Part shown: in pieces, positions 57,221-64,000 of the stretch
Numbering within the stretch: the first letter of the stretch is position 1
How the letters are laid out: the number at the start of each line of letters is the position of its first letter
Source: an uncultured Verrucomicrobiales bacterium
GTDB taxonomy: Bacteria > Verrucomicrobiota > Verrucomicrobiia > Verrucomicrobiales > Akkermansiaceae
Length of the DNA: 64,000 nucleotides
Assembly: GCA_937901085.1 (NCBI GenBank)
Contig: CALCHQ010000032.1
Location: 1-64,000 of the forward strand
Direction: 5' to 3'
Notes under the pieces: model-generated
The model's database searches: none
What the model was told of the DNA's origin: nothing
Seen by the model: the letters and a program-made list of their open reading frames with translations, nothing else
Translations under genes and position numbers: made by a program

Positions 57221-57802
57221 ATGTCCGACAACACACTTTCCGTTCTCCAGAAAGCCGCAGCAGACAAAATCTGCGCGCGTTTTCCGCAGGTTACCGCCAA
57301 GGAATTCCGCGGAGACATCACGCTGTCCATCGCCCCGGAGATTCTGGAGCAGGCCATGCGTTACGCCAAGGACTCCTGCGGCTTCGACATGCTGGTGTGC
57401 GTCTCCTCCGTTGACCATCTGGGCGAGGAGCCGCGTTTCGAGGTCAACTACACCATCACCCAGGCAGAGACAGGGGCCAACCTGCTGGTACGCACCCCGG
57501 TGAGCGAGGCCGAGAACGCCGTACCGAGCATGGTGCCGGTGTGGCGCGCCGCCAACTGGCTGGAACGCGAACAGTATGACCTGATGGGTATCGAGTTCAC
57601 CGGGCATCCCGATCTGCGCCGCATCATGATGTGGGAGGGCTATCCCTACCACCCGCTGCGTAAGGACTTCCCCGTTGCTGGTAAGGATTTTGAACAGGCC
57701 GGTGTGGCCTTTACCCAGAAAGCCCCCACGGGTGGCGCGCCGTTCATCACGACGCCGGGTGTCAAGACCGCCGGCGAACGCGAACCGCGCTCCCGCGGCT
57801 GA
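57221..57802 (+). CDS. nuoC: NADH-quinone oxidoreductase subunit C
   Basis: 193-residue complex I peripheral-arm subunit (30-kDa family). CVSSVDHLGEEPRFEVNYTI, VPVWRAANWLEREQYDLMGIEFTGHPDLRRIMMWEGYPYHPLRKDFPV is the family signature. The C-terminal 35 residues (KAPTGGAPFITTPGVKTAGE) are a low-complexity extension. It is separate, not fused to nuoD as in some gammaproteobacteria. Gap of 24 bp from nuoB. Confidence 0.93.
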   Translation: MSDNTLSVLQKAAADKICARFPQVTAKEFRGDITLSIAPEILEQAMRYAKDSCGFDMLVCVSSVDHLGEEPRFEVNYTITQAETGANLLVRTPVSEAENAVPSMVPVWRAANWLEREQYDLMGIEFTGHPDLRRIMMWEGYPYHPLRKDFPVAGKDFEQAGVAFTQKAPTGGAPFITTPGVKTAGEREPRSRG

Positions 57803-57812
57803 TAACCGCCCC

Positions 57813-58406
57813 ATGCGGAATCTCCACAGCATCATTCTCTGTCTGGCTGCAGCCCTGCCCCTCCTGGTGGCAAGCTGCAGCCATTCTGACCCCCGTACCC
57901 AGGCTCTCATCGACCTGCGGGATGATGTGGAAGACCACATCGAGAACCTTCAGCCGGGAGACTGGATTGTCATCGGCCCCACCGAAGGCATAAGGCAGGC
58001 CGTCAAACTGCCCGAAGCGGACAGCGTCTCCGTGCTGGCCAGCAATGTCGGCACCCTGCGCGAAACGCTCGACCTCATGGAAAGCGAGGAACGCCTCAGC
58101 GCCAGAATCTGGGTCTGCCGAGAACTCGAAAGCCCAGCCAACCGCCGCAAGCCCGGCAACGCCCGCCTCCGCAGCCACCTCCGGGAACTCCTCAGCGGCC
58201 GCCCCCACTTCTCTGTCGAAGAACGCGTCATTGCCATGCAGCTGGGTATGCTTCAGCCGCCGCGGCGCGTCCTCTTCGTCCACACCGACACCACGCTGCC
58301 CCACAGCACCATCGGGCTGGAACTGGATTACGCCGGCCGCACCGCCGTACCCGTCAAGCCCCAGCCCCAGAACACCCCCTACCGCCATGCCGAACTTAAG
58401 CCCTGA
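57813..58406 (+). CDS. Lipoprotein of unknown function
   Basis: 197 residues. MRNLHSIILCLAAALPLLVASC gives a lipobox Cys at residue 22. The mature part is mixed alpha/beta (DWIVIGPTEGIRQAVKL, SVSVLASNVGTLRETLDLM, RVIAMQLGMLQPPRRVLFVHTD). No family recognised. The ATG at 57813 is the only one giving a signal peptide. It starts 10 bp after nuoC and overlaps the next gene by 20 bp, so it is cotranscribed, though a role in complex I is not implied by its sequence. Confidence 0.65.
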   Translation: MRNLHSIILCLAAALPLLVASCSHSDPRTQALIDLRDDVEDHIENLQPGDWIVIGPTEGIRQAVKLPEADSVSVLASNVGTLRETLDLMESEERLSARIWVCRELESPANRRKPGNARLRSHLRELLSGRPHFSVEERVIAMQLGMLQPPRRVLFVHTDTTLPHSTIGLELDYAGRTAVPVKPQPQNTPYRHAELKP

Positions 58407-58704
58407 CCAGGACCCCGTTGCACGCGCCCAAGCCTGGGTGGGAGATGCCGTGCTTGCCCTCTATGTGCGCGAGTGGATTCTCTCATTCAAGGGAGAAATT
58501 GACGGCGCTCTCTTTATTGAGTTTACCAGCAACAACTTCCTGCGCCTCACCGGCAACGCCACCGGAGTCGAAGCCCAGATCGGCCGCATCTATAAAGCCG
58601 AGGGGCTGGCCGCCGCCAATGCCTGGATTGAGGAAAACCTGCGCCCCCGCATGGAGCAGCGCCTGCACAAACTGCGCTCCATTCACCCCCACCACCGCAA
58701 ATAA
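58387..58704 (+). CDS. Mini-RNase III-like protein
   Basis: 105 residues resembling the RNase III catalytic fold without a double-stranded RNA-binding domain: RAQAWVGDAVLALYVREWIL corresponds to the GDAVYE-type helix of Mini-III (MrnC), which trims 23S rRNA ends in Bacillus. It is shorter than usual (about 130) and the second acidic motif is weak (FIEFTSNNFLRLTGNATG), so activity is uncertain. The small overlap with the lipoprotein gene suggests coupling. Confidence 0.6.
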   Translation: MPNLSPDQDPVARAQAWVGDAVLALYVREWILSFKGEIDGALFIEFTSNNFLRLTGNATGVEAQIGRIYKAEGLAAANAWIEENLRPRMEQRLHKLRSIHPHHRK

Positions 58705-58711
58705 CCCTGCC

Positions 58712-59470
58712 ATGAAACTCGTCAGCTGGAATGTGAACGGTATCCGCGCCACCCTGGGCAAAGGGCTGGCGGAGCAAATGGACACCCTGCAGCCCGACAT
58801 CCTCTGCCTGCAGGAAGTCAAGGCCCGCCCGGAACAAGTATGCGACCTCTGGCTGGCCTCCTGGCCATACAGCCTGTGGAACCCGGCGCAGAAACCCGGT
58901 TATTCCGGTGTGCTGATTCTGTCCCGCGTAGAACCGCTTTCCACCAGCACCGGCATCGGCTGCCCGGAACACGACAACGAAGGCCGCGTAGCTACCATGG
59001 AGTTCAAAGATTTCTACCTGGTGAACTGCTACACCCCGAACTCCCAGAACGAACTAGCCCGCCTGCCGTACCGCCAGGAATGGGATGCCGCTTTCCGCGC
59101 CTATGTCAGCGGCCTGGCAGAAAAGAAACCTGTCATCTTCTGCGGCGACCTCAACGTAGCGCATGAGGAAATCGACCTGGCCCGCCCGGCCGCCAACCAC
59201 TTCTCCGCCGGGTTCTCGGACGAAGAGCGCGCCGGTTTCACCAGCCTGCTGCAGGCCGGCTTTGCCGATACTTTCCGCAGCCTGCACCCGGATACCCGCG
59301 ACGCCTACTCCTGGTGGAGCTTCCGCGGGGGCGCCCGCGCCCGGAACGTGGGCTGGCGCATCGACTACTTCTGCGTCTCGAACCCACTGCTGCCCCGCAT
59401 ACAGAGCGCCGACATCCACCCCGGCATCACTGGTTCCGACCACTGCCCCGTCTCCATCACCTTGAACTGA
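58712..59470 (+). CDS. xth: Exodeoxyribonuclease III (AP endonuclease)
   Basis: 252-residue base-excision-repair nuclease cutting at abasic sites. MKLVSWNVNGIRA, LQEVKA with the metal-binding Glu, YTPNSQNELARLPYR, GDLNVAHEEIDL and the final GSDHCPV with the catalytic Asp-His are all present; RNVGWRIDYFCVS precedes them. Length is normal. Start 7 bp after the preceding stop; the in-frame ATG at 58418 lies inside the previous gene and is rejected. Confidence 0.94.
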   Translation: MKLVSWNVNGIRATLGKGLAEQMDTLQPDILCLQEVKARPEQVCDLWLASWPYSLWNPAQKPGYSGVLILSRVEPLSTSTGIGCPEHDNEGRVATMEFKDFYLVNCYTPNSQNELARLPYRQEWDAAFRAYVSGLAEKKPVIFCGDLNVAHEEIDLARPAANHFSAGFSDEERAGFTSLLQAGFADTFRSLHPDTRDAYSWWSFRGGARARNVGWRIDYFCVSNPLLPRIQSADIHPGITGSDHCPVSITLN

Positions 59471-59479
59471 TACTGAATT

Positions 59480-60148
59480 ATGAAACCCCTTACCAAACTG
59501 GGAGAAAAAGCACTTGAAAACGGCTCCGTCTGGGAACTCTGGGAACGCGATGGCGTACTCACCCTGCAGCTCGACGGCATGCCCTGCGCCAATTCCTTCA
59601 CCTACGGCAGCGAAGTCGCCATGGCCGAGCTGGCTACCTCGCCCATCACCCGCGCCGGGCAGCCCTGCATCATGATTGCCGGACTGGGACTGGGCTACGG
59701 CCTGGCCAAGGCCATGGAGTGTCTGCCCAAGGAAAAAGCCCGCTTCATCGTAGCCGAACCCGTGCCGGAAATCGTGAAGTGGAACCGCGAATACAGCGAA
59801 AACAAAGCCCTCTTCGAGGACAAGCGCGTCAGCACCGAGCCGGCCAGCGCCGCCGAGCTGTGCCGCAAGCGCACCGGCTCACTCCATGCCATCCTCCTCC
59901 GCAGCGCCCACACCCGCTGCGAAATGAGTCTCGGCGATGCCCAGGCCTACTTCAATGCCCTCAAGGGCGGCAGCCTGCTGGCCATCTGCCTGTCTAAGGC
60001 CGACAAGCGCCTGGAAGCCACCCTGCGCCGCGCCGGCTTCGAAGTCAGCACCACTCTGGTACCTGCCTCCTCCAAGGGCAAGCAGCTGCGCCTGCATACC
60101 CTGGTACTGGCCCGCCGTGGCCGCTTTGTCCCCTTCGCTGAACGCTGA
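59480..60148 (+). CDS. SAM-methyltransferase-fold protein (spermidine-synthase-like)
   Basis: 222 residues. PCIMIAGLGLGYGLAKAMECL is the glycine-rich SAM-type motif I, followed by RFIVAEPVPEIVKWNREY, an acidic motif II with spacing as in spermidine-synthase-like proteins. The later motif (HAILLRSAHTRCEMS, then FNALKGGSLLAICLS) fits the fold. Substrate cannot be told; the N-terminal 45 residues form small strands, as in the spermidine synthase family. Gap of 9 bp from the exonuclease gene. Confidence 0.6.
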   Translation: MKPLTKLGEKALENGSVWELWERDGVLTLQLDGMPCANSFTYGSEVAMAELATSPITRAGQPCIMIAGLGLGYGLAKAMECLPKEKARFIVAEPVPEIVKWNREYSENKALFEDKRVSTEPASAAELCRKRTGSLHAILLRSAHTRCEMSLGDAQAYFNALKGGSLLAICLSKADKRLEATLRRAGFEVSTTLVPASSKGKQLRLHTLVLARRGRFVPFAER

Positions 60149-60162
60149 TACCGGCACCAGCC

Positions 60163-60585
60163 ATGCTCACCCCCTTCTTCACCCGGCGCACGCCCACTCT
60201 GGAAGAGATTGAAGCCCAGCGCATCAGTCGCACCAGGGGCATCCGCGGCATGCTCAAGGTGGCGGGCATCATCGTCCTTGTGCTGGTGGCCTTCCTGGCC
60301 TCCATGCTGCTTCTCACCCCGCTCATGGAGCTACACACGCTGGAACAGGAACGCGAGCAGGCCCAGCACCAGCTGCGCCGCGCCAAAGCCGCAGAAGCCG
60401 AAGCCTACAACCGCTTCCTCTGGATGTCGGACCCCGAATACTTTGAGCAAATGGCCCGCGACCGCGCCAACCAGGCCAAGAGCGGCGAACACATCATCCG
60501 CCGTCCCACGGCCGAAGAACGCCAGAAAATGGAACAGGAAGCCCGCAGCAAGCGCCAGCCCCGCACCCCGCGCCGCCGCGACTGA
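60163..60585 (+). CDS. FtsB/DivIC-like septum-associated membrane protein
   Basis: 140 residues: a cytosolic start, one membrane segment (VAGIIVLVLVAFLASMLLL, about 32-50), a short coiled coil (LHTLEQEREQAQHQLRRAKAAEAEAY) and then LWMSDPEYFEQMARDRANQAKSGEHIIR, which matches the NDPEYIEKIAREELG...GE pattern of FtsB/DivIC. The tail is basic. Such proteins link FtsQ and FtsL in the divisome. The family is short and poorly conserved, so the call rests on architecture. Confidence 0.65.
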   Translation: MLTPFFTRRTPTLEEIEAQRISRTRGIRGMLKVAGIIVLVLVAFLASMLLLTPLMELHTLEQEREQAQHQLRRAKAAEAEAYNRFLWMSDPEYFEQMARDRANQAKSGEHIIRRPTAEERQKMEQEARSKRQPRTPRRRD

Positions 60586-60615
60586 CACCACCCTTACCCC
60601 CCTCATTTTTTCACC

Positions 60616-61470
60616 ATGACCACCTGCCAGGCCCCCGCCAAAATCAACCTTTCCCTGCGCGTCCAGAACAAAGTGCGTGAAGACGGCTACCACAATGTGG
60701 ATATCCTGATGGCACCGCTCGACCTCTGCGACACCCTGGAATTCCACAACTCGCGCACCACCACCCTGCTCTGCGACACCCCCGGCGTGCCGACCGATGA
60801 AAGCAACCTGGTGTTCAAGGCCATCCGTGAATTTGAAAAAGCCTACGGACGCAAGGCCAAGCAGCGCATCACCCTGACCAAGCGTATTCCCCACGGCGCA
60901 GGGCTGGGCGGCGGCAGCAGCGATGCCGCCATCACCCTGCAGGCCGTCAACAGCATCCTGGGCACCAACTACGACCTGGCCGAACTGAGCGCCATGGCCG
61001 CTGCCCTGGGCAGCGATGTTCCCTATTTCCTGACCCCCACCATCTGCCGTTGCCAGGGGCGGGGCGAAATCGTCACCCCGGTTCCCGAACTGGCCGGCTG
61101 GAGCAGCCCCATCGTCCTGCTCAAACCCGCCTTCGGCGTCAGCACCCCCACGGCTTACAAGGCCCTGACATGCAGCCGCCGCCTCAAAGGCATTTCCTAT
61201 AGCCCGCAGAAAGTGGACGGCATCACCCTGACCAACGACCTGGAGCGCCCGGTCTTTGCCAAGTTCCCGGTTCTGGCGCGCATGAAGCACTGGCTGCTGG
61301 AGCAGCCCGGCACCCGCGCCGCCCTCATGAGCGGCAGCGGTTCCACCATGTTTGCCCTCACCGAAACCCCGGAACAGGCCCGCGCCATTGCCACCCGCGC
61401 CCTGCAGGAACTCGACCCCAGCCTCTTCACCTACTGCGGCACCGTCAACCCCCAGCCCAGCGCCGAATGA
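60616..61470 (+). CDS. ispE: 4-(cytidine 5'-diphospho)-2-C-methyl-D-erythritol kinase
   Basis: 284-residue GHMP kinase of the MEP isoprenoid pathway. APAKINLSLRV at the start contains the catalytic Lys and Asn region, IPHGAGLGGGSSDAA is the ATP-binding glycine loop with the catalytic Asp, and AALMSGSGSTMFAL is the third GHMP motif. Length is normal. The next gene overlaps by ATGA. Confidence 0.94.
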   Translation: MTTCQAPAKINLSLRVQNKVREDGYHNVDILMAPLDLCDTLEFHNSRTTTLLCDTPGVPTDESNLVFKAIREFEKAYGRKAKQRITLTKRIPHGAGLGGGSSDAAITLQAVNSILGTNYDLAELSAMAAALGSDVPYFLTPTICRCQGRGEIVTPVPELAGWSSPIVLLKPAFGVSTPTAYKALTCSRRLKGISYSPQKVDGITLTNDLERPVFAKFPVLARMKHWLLEQPGTRAALMSGSGSTMFALTETPEQARAIATRALQELDPSLFTYCGTVNPQPSAE

Positions 61471-62567
61471 GCTACCCGGCCACCGCTGCAGACCCGGTAA
61501 ACCACCGCCTCCTCTGCGTGGCAGAAGATGCCGTGCAGGGATTCCACCGCTTCCCTTTCCGCACCATTGCCGGACGCTGCGGCCTGGAGGAAGCCGAAGT
61601 CATCGGCCGTCTGAAAGCCATGCTCGCCGCCGGTACCATCCGCCGCGTGCGCCAGACTCTCCTTTCCACCAGCCTGGCAGAGGGCGCGCTCATCGCCTGG
61701 GACGTACCGGAGACCAACCTTGAAAGCGCCTATGACTGGCTCTGCGCCCATGACCCTTTCACCGGGCATGTCGTCATCCGCGAATGCAGTGACCCCGCCG
61801 CTCCGGGCGCGGACTACCGCCTGTGGACCACGCTCAAAGTACCCAGCGGTTACGGCAGCATCGAAGCACACAACGAGCGGCTCATGCGCCATATCGGCGC
61901 GCGCGACTGGGTGGCGCTGCCCGTGGTGGGCATGTTTGCCCTGGGCGTGGGCCACGCCCGCCGCGCCGGGTTGAAACCTGGCGATAAAATGCCCACGCCT
62001 CCCACCATGCAGCGCCCCTGCACCCCGCAGCTCAGCGAGCAAGAATGGAGCATACTCCTCAGCCTCAAGGAAAGCCTGCAACCGGACGAATTCATCCCCT
62101 GCCCCTGGGAGCAGCGCGCCGCCGCCCTCGGCATGAACACAGAGGAATACTGCCGCATTGCCGCCGGGCTCGACGCTAAAAAAGTCATCGGCCGCTTCGC
62201 CACCTTCCTCGACCACCAGCGCGGCGGCAGCAGCCGCAGCACCGGCACCGGGGCCGCCGGACTCTTCCATTGGAGTGTCCCTGCCGGCATGGAGGAACGC
62301 GCCGGTGCCGAATGCGGCCGCCACATCTGCATGACCCACTGCTACTGGCGCAGTGGCGGCCGGAAATTCGGCAACGCGCAGATTATGGGAGTGGTGCATG
62401 CTGCCACGCGGGAAGAAGTACTGGCGCACAAAGCCGCCATCGATGCTCACCTGGCCTCCTGCGGCATCCCGGTTCTCCACACGGCTGTTTTCTGGAGCCT
62501 CAAGGCAGAAATCCGCCCCAGCGAAATCTCCCCCCTGCGCTACCGCGAGTGGCTGCAGCAGCAGTAA
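61467..62567 (+). CDS. Fused siroheme-decarboxylase-like (AhbA/AhbB) Lrp-type protein
   Basis: 366 residues made of two Lrp/AsnC-like halves. First HTH: HRLLCVAEDAVQGFHRFPFRTIAGRCGLEEAEVIGRLKAMLAAGTIRRVRQTLL. Second HTH: LSEQEWSILLSLKESLQ to GRFATFLDH. Near 285-295, GRHICMTHCYWR matches the VSHCYxR motif of AhbB/NirD-type siroheme decarboxylases, where the His is catalytic. Those enzymes make heme from siroheme in anaerobes, normally as an AhbA-AhbB complex of two proteins, so this looks like a fused version. No other heme genes are nearby, so a regulatory role cannot be excluded. Last gene of the nuoB operon. Confidence 0.6.
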   Translation: MSYPATAADPVNHRLLCVAEDAVQGFHRFPFRTIAGRCGLEEAEVIGRLKAMLAAGTIRRVRQTLLSTSLAEGALIAWDVPETNLESAYDWLCAHDPFTGHVVIRECSDPAAPGADYRLWTTLKVPSGYGSIEAHNERLMRHIGARDWVALPVVGMFALGVGHARRAGLKPGDKMPTPPTMQRPCTPQLSEQEWSILLSLKESLQPDEFIPCPWEQRAAALGMNTEEYCRIAAGLDAKKVIGRFATFLDHQRGGSSRSTGTGAAGLFHWSVPAGMEERAGAECGRHICMTHCYWRSGGRKFGNAQIMGVVHAATREEVLAHKAAIDAHLASCGIPVLHTAVFWSLKAEIRPSEISPLRYREWLQQQ

Positions 62568-62573
62568 ACAACA

Positions 62574-62606
62574 CGCGCCGGGAGGAACAAAGTCCTGCCC
62601 GGCGCG
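62574..62606. terminator. Hairpin between convergent genes
   Basis: CGCGCCGGG (62574-62582) pairs with CCCGGCGCG (62598-62606); inside, AGGA and TCCT extend the stem. No T-run, so termination efficiency is uncertain, but the position between two gene ends fits. Confidence 0.6.
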
Positions 62607-62629
62607 GGGAAAAGTCATGAAGGCGCCGC

Positions 62630-63904
62630 TTAAATCTGGGCCAGCGCCTGCTTGAGGTCATCGATGATGTCCTCTGCATCCTCGATACCCACGGAGAAGC
62701 GGATGAGGTCGGGCTTCACACCGGCCTCAATGAGCTGCTGGTCGGTGAGCTGGCGGTGCGTGTGGCTGGCGGGGTGCAGCACACAGGTGCGGGCATCAGC
62801 CACATGCGTCACAATGGAACAGAGTTTCAGGCTGTCCATGAACTTGATGGCGCGTTCGCGGCCGCCCTTGATGCCGAAGGTCACCACACCACAGGTACGG
62901 CCACCGTCAAACTGCTTCTGAGCCAGCTCGTAGTAGGGGTTGTCCGGCAATCCGGCGTAGTTAATCCAGGCCACATCCTCCTGGGTGGAAAGGAACTCGG
63001 CCACCTTCTGGGCGTTCTCACAATGGCGCGGCATACGCAGGTGCAGCGTTTCCAGACCCAGGTTGAGCAGGAACGCATTCATGGGCGAGGGAATGGAACC
63101 CAGGTCGCGCATGAGCTGCACGGTGCATTTCGTGATGTAGGCACCGGCACCGAATGCCTCGGTGTACACCAGGCCGTGGTAGGAATCATCGGGCTGGGTA
63201 AGACCGGGGAACTTGTCGGCATGAGCCGCCCAGTCAAACTTGCCGCTGTCCACCACCACACCGCCTACCTGGGTGGCGTGGCCATCCATGTACTTGGTGG
63301 TGGAGTGCATCACTATATCAGCCCCATGCTCGAACGGGCGGCAGTTCATGGGCGTGGCAAAGGTGTTATCCACAATCAGCGGCACACCGTTCTTGTGGGC
63401 AATGCGGGCCATCTTGGCAATATCCAGCACCTGCAGCGAGGGGTTGGAAATCGTCTCGCCGAACACGCACTTGGTGTTGGGGCGGAAGGCTTTCTGGATT
63501 TCCTCCTCCGGGGCATCCTGGTCCACAAAGGTGCAGTCAATGCCGAACTTCTTGAAGGTGACGGCAAAGAGATTGAAAGTACCGCCGTAGAGAGCGCTGG
63601 TGCAGATGAAATGATCGCCGGCTTCACAGATGTTGAACACCGAATAGAACGAGGCCGCCTGGCCGGAGGACGTCAGGATGGCTGCCACGCCACCTTCCAG
63701 CTCGGCAATTTTCTTGGCCACGCATTCGTTGGTGGGATTCTGCAGGCGTGTATAGAAGAAACCAGCTTCCTCCAGGTCAAACAGGCGTGCCATCTGATCG
63801 CTTGTCTCGTACTTGAAAGTGGTAGACTGGTAAATGGGCAGCACACGGGGTTCTCCCTTGCGAGGCTGCCAGCCGCTCTGAACGCATATGGTGGATGTCT
63901 TCAT
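62630..63904 (-). CDS. metY: O-acetylhomoserine sulfhydrylase-type PLP enzyme
   Basis: 424-residue Cys/Met-metabolism PLP enzyme. LPIYQSTTFKYETSDQMARLF, YTRLQNPTNECVAKKIAELEGG, ALYGGTFNLFAVTFKKFGI and MHSTTKYMDGHATQVGG (PLP Lys in STTKY) identify the family; length over 420 and DTRTCVLHPASHTHRQL-like sequence favour O-acetylhomoserine aminocarboxypropyltransferase over cystathionine lyases. It would make homocysteine from O-acetylhomoserine and sulfide, a common route in gut anaerobes. Monocistronic with its own promoter; the start at 63904 is 11 nt after the -10. Confidence 0.88.
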   Translation of the reverse strand: MKTSTICVQSGWQPRKGEPRVLPIYQSTTFKYETSDQMARLFDLEEAGFFYTRLQNPTNECVAKKIAELEGGVAAILTSSGQAASFYSVFNICEAGDHFICTSALYGGTFNLFAVTFKKFGIDCTFVDQDAPEEEIQKAFRPNTKCVFGETISNPSLQVLDIAKMARIAHKNGVPLIVDNTFATPMNCRPFEHGADIVMHSTTKYMDGHATQVGGVVVDSGKFDWAAHADKFPGLTQPDDSYHGLVYTEAFGAGAYITKCTVQLMRDLGSIPSPMNAFLLNLGLETLHLRMPRHCENAQKVAEFLSTQEDVAWINYAGLPDNPYYELAQKQFDGGRTCGVVTFGIKGGRERAIKFMDSLKLCSIVTHVADARTCVLHPASHTHRQLTDQQLIEAGVKPDLIRFSVGIEDAEDIIDDLKQALAQI

Positions 63905-63915
63905 AACTTGCCTGC

Positions 63916-63944
63916 TTTATAGCATATTCAATTCCCCGATACAA
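63916..63944 (-). promoter_or_regulatory. metY promoter
   Basis: Minus strand: TTGTAT (63939-63944), 17-bp spacer, TATAAA (63916-63921), then 11 nt to the ATG. On the plus strand TATGCT near 63981 may belong to a gene beyond the window. Nothing else is visible up to 64000. Confidence 0.55.
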
Positions 63945-64000
63945 GTTTTCTGCGCCTTGCTGACAGAAATTCTACCATAACGGTATGCTAAAAAAACCTA

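Noticed and set aside
1..64000. tRNA or rRNA genes
   Set aside because: No cloverleaf or conserved rRNA segment was recognised in any intergenic region; a covariance-model scan was not possible.

Overview
The window looks like a chromosome segment of a gut Verrucomicrobiota, most likely Akkermansia or a close relative. This is an inference from gene content: a mucin-type sulfatase, exported proteins with SHD1-like modules, a type II-C CRISPR-Cas locus, a split nuo cluster and moderately high GC. No rRNA or tRNA gene was seen.

Layout. 1-3000: accessory region with a cut secreted-protein gene, a SIR2/AbiH-like gene, a tyrosine recombinase and an array of small hairpins. Two perfect 15-bp inverted repeats lie between the SIR2-like gene and the recombinase. 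Flipping the 123 bp between them would give the SIR2-like gene a TTGACT-17-TAAAAT promoter that it lacks as written. 3000-9200: sulfatase, an AdoHcy-hydrolase-like gene, a membrane protein, a YbgC-type thioesterase and a lipoprotein lipase. 9333-18860 (minus): str and S10 ribosomal operons fused (rpsL to rplN), without tuf, and with an exported coiled-coil gene inserted between rpsS and rplV.

19190-25440: a complete type II-C CRISPR system: candidate tracrRNA, cas9, cas1, cas2, and 18 exact repeats plus one degenerate repeat. Each repeat carries its own promoter pointing against the cas genes, and the array ends at a strong terminator beside cas2. The tracrRNA candidate has only a 10-nt anti-repeat. 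25400-30250: a second hairpin array and the purine cluster purC-purS-purL-purQ, whose gaps hold degenerate heptanucleotide repeats.

30337-39958: a displaced 5' fragment of the SNF2 gene, an ECF sigma operon, and a converging five-gene operon of exported proteins. 40041-48331: SNF2 helicase, recA, a SprT-like protease, a class A PBP and a GHL10-type enzyme. 48373-56430: sugar porter, ankyrin and RHH genes, a transglutaminase-like membrane protein and bamA. 56541-62606: a nine-gene operon starting with nuoB-nuoC and including ispE and a siroheme-decarboxylase-like gene. 62630-63904: metY-type gene.

Many genes share one promoter layout: TTGnnn, a 16-18 bp spacer, TAnnnT, then only 6-11 nt to the start codon. 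This suggests very short or absent mRNA leaders, and it was used to choose several starts.
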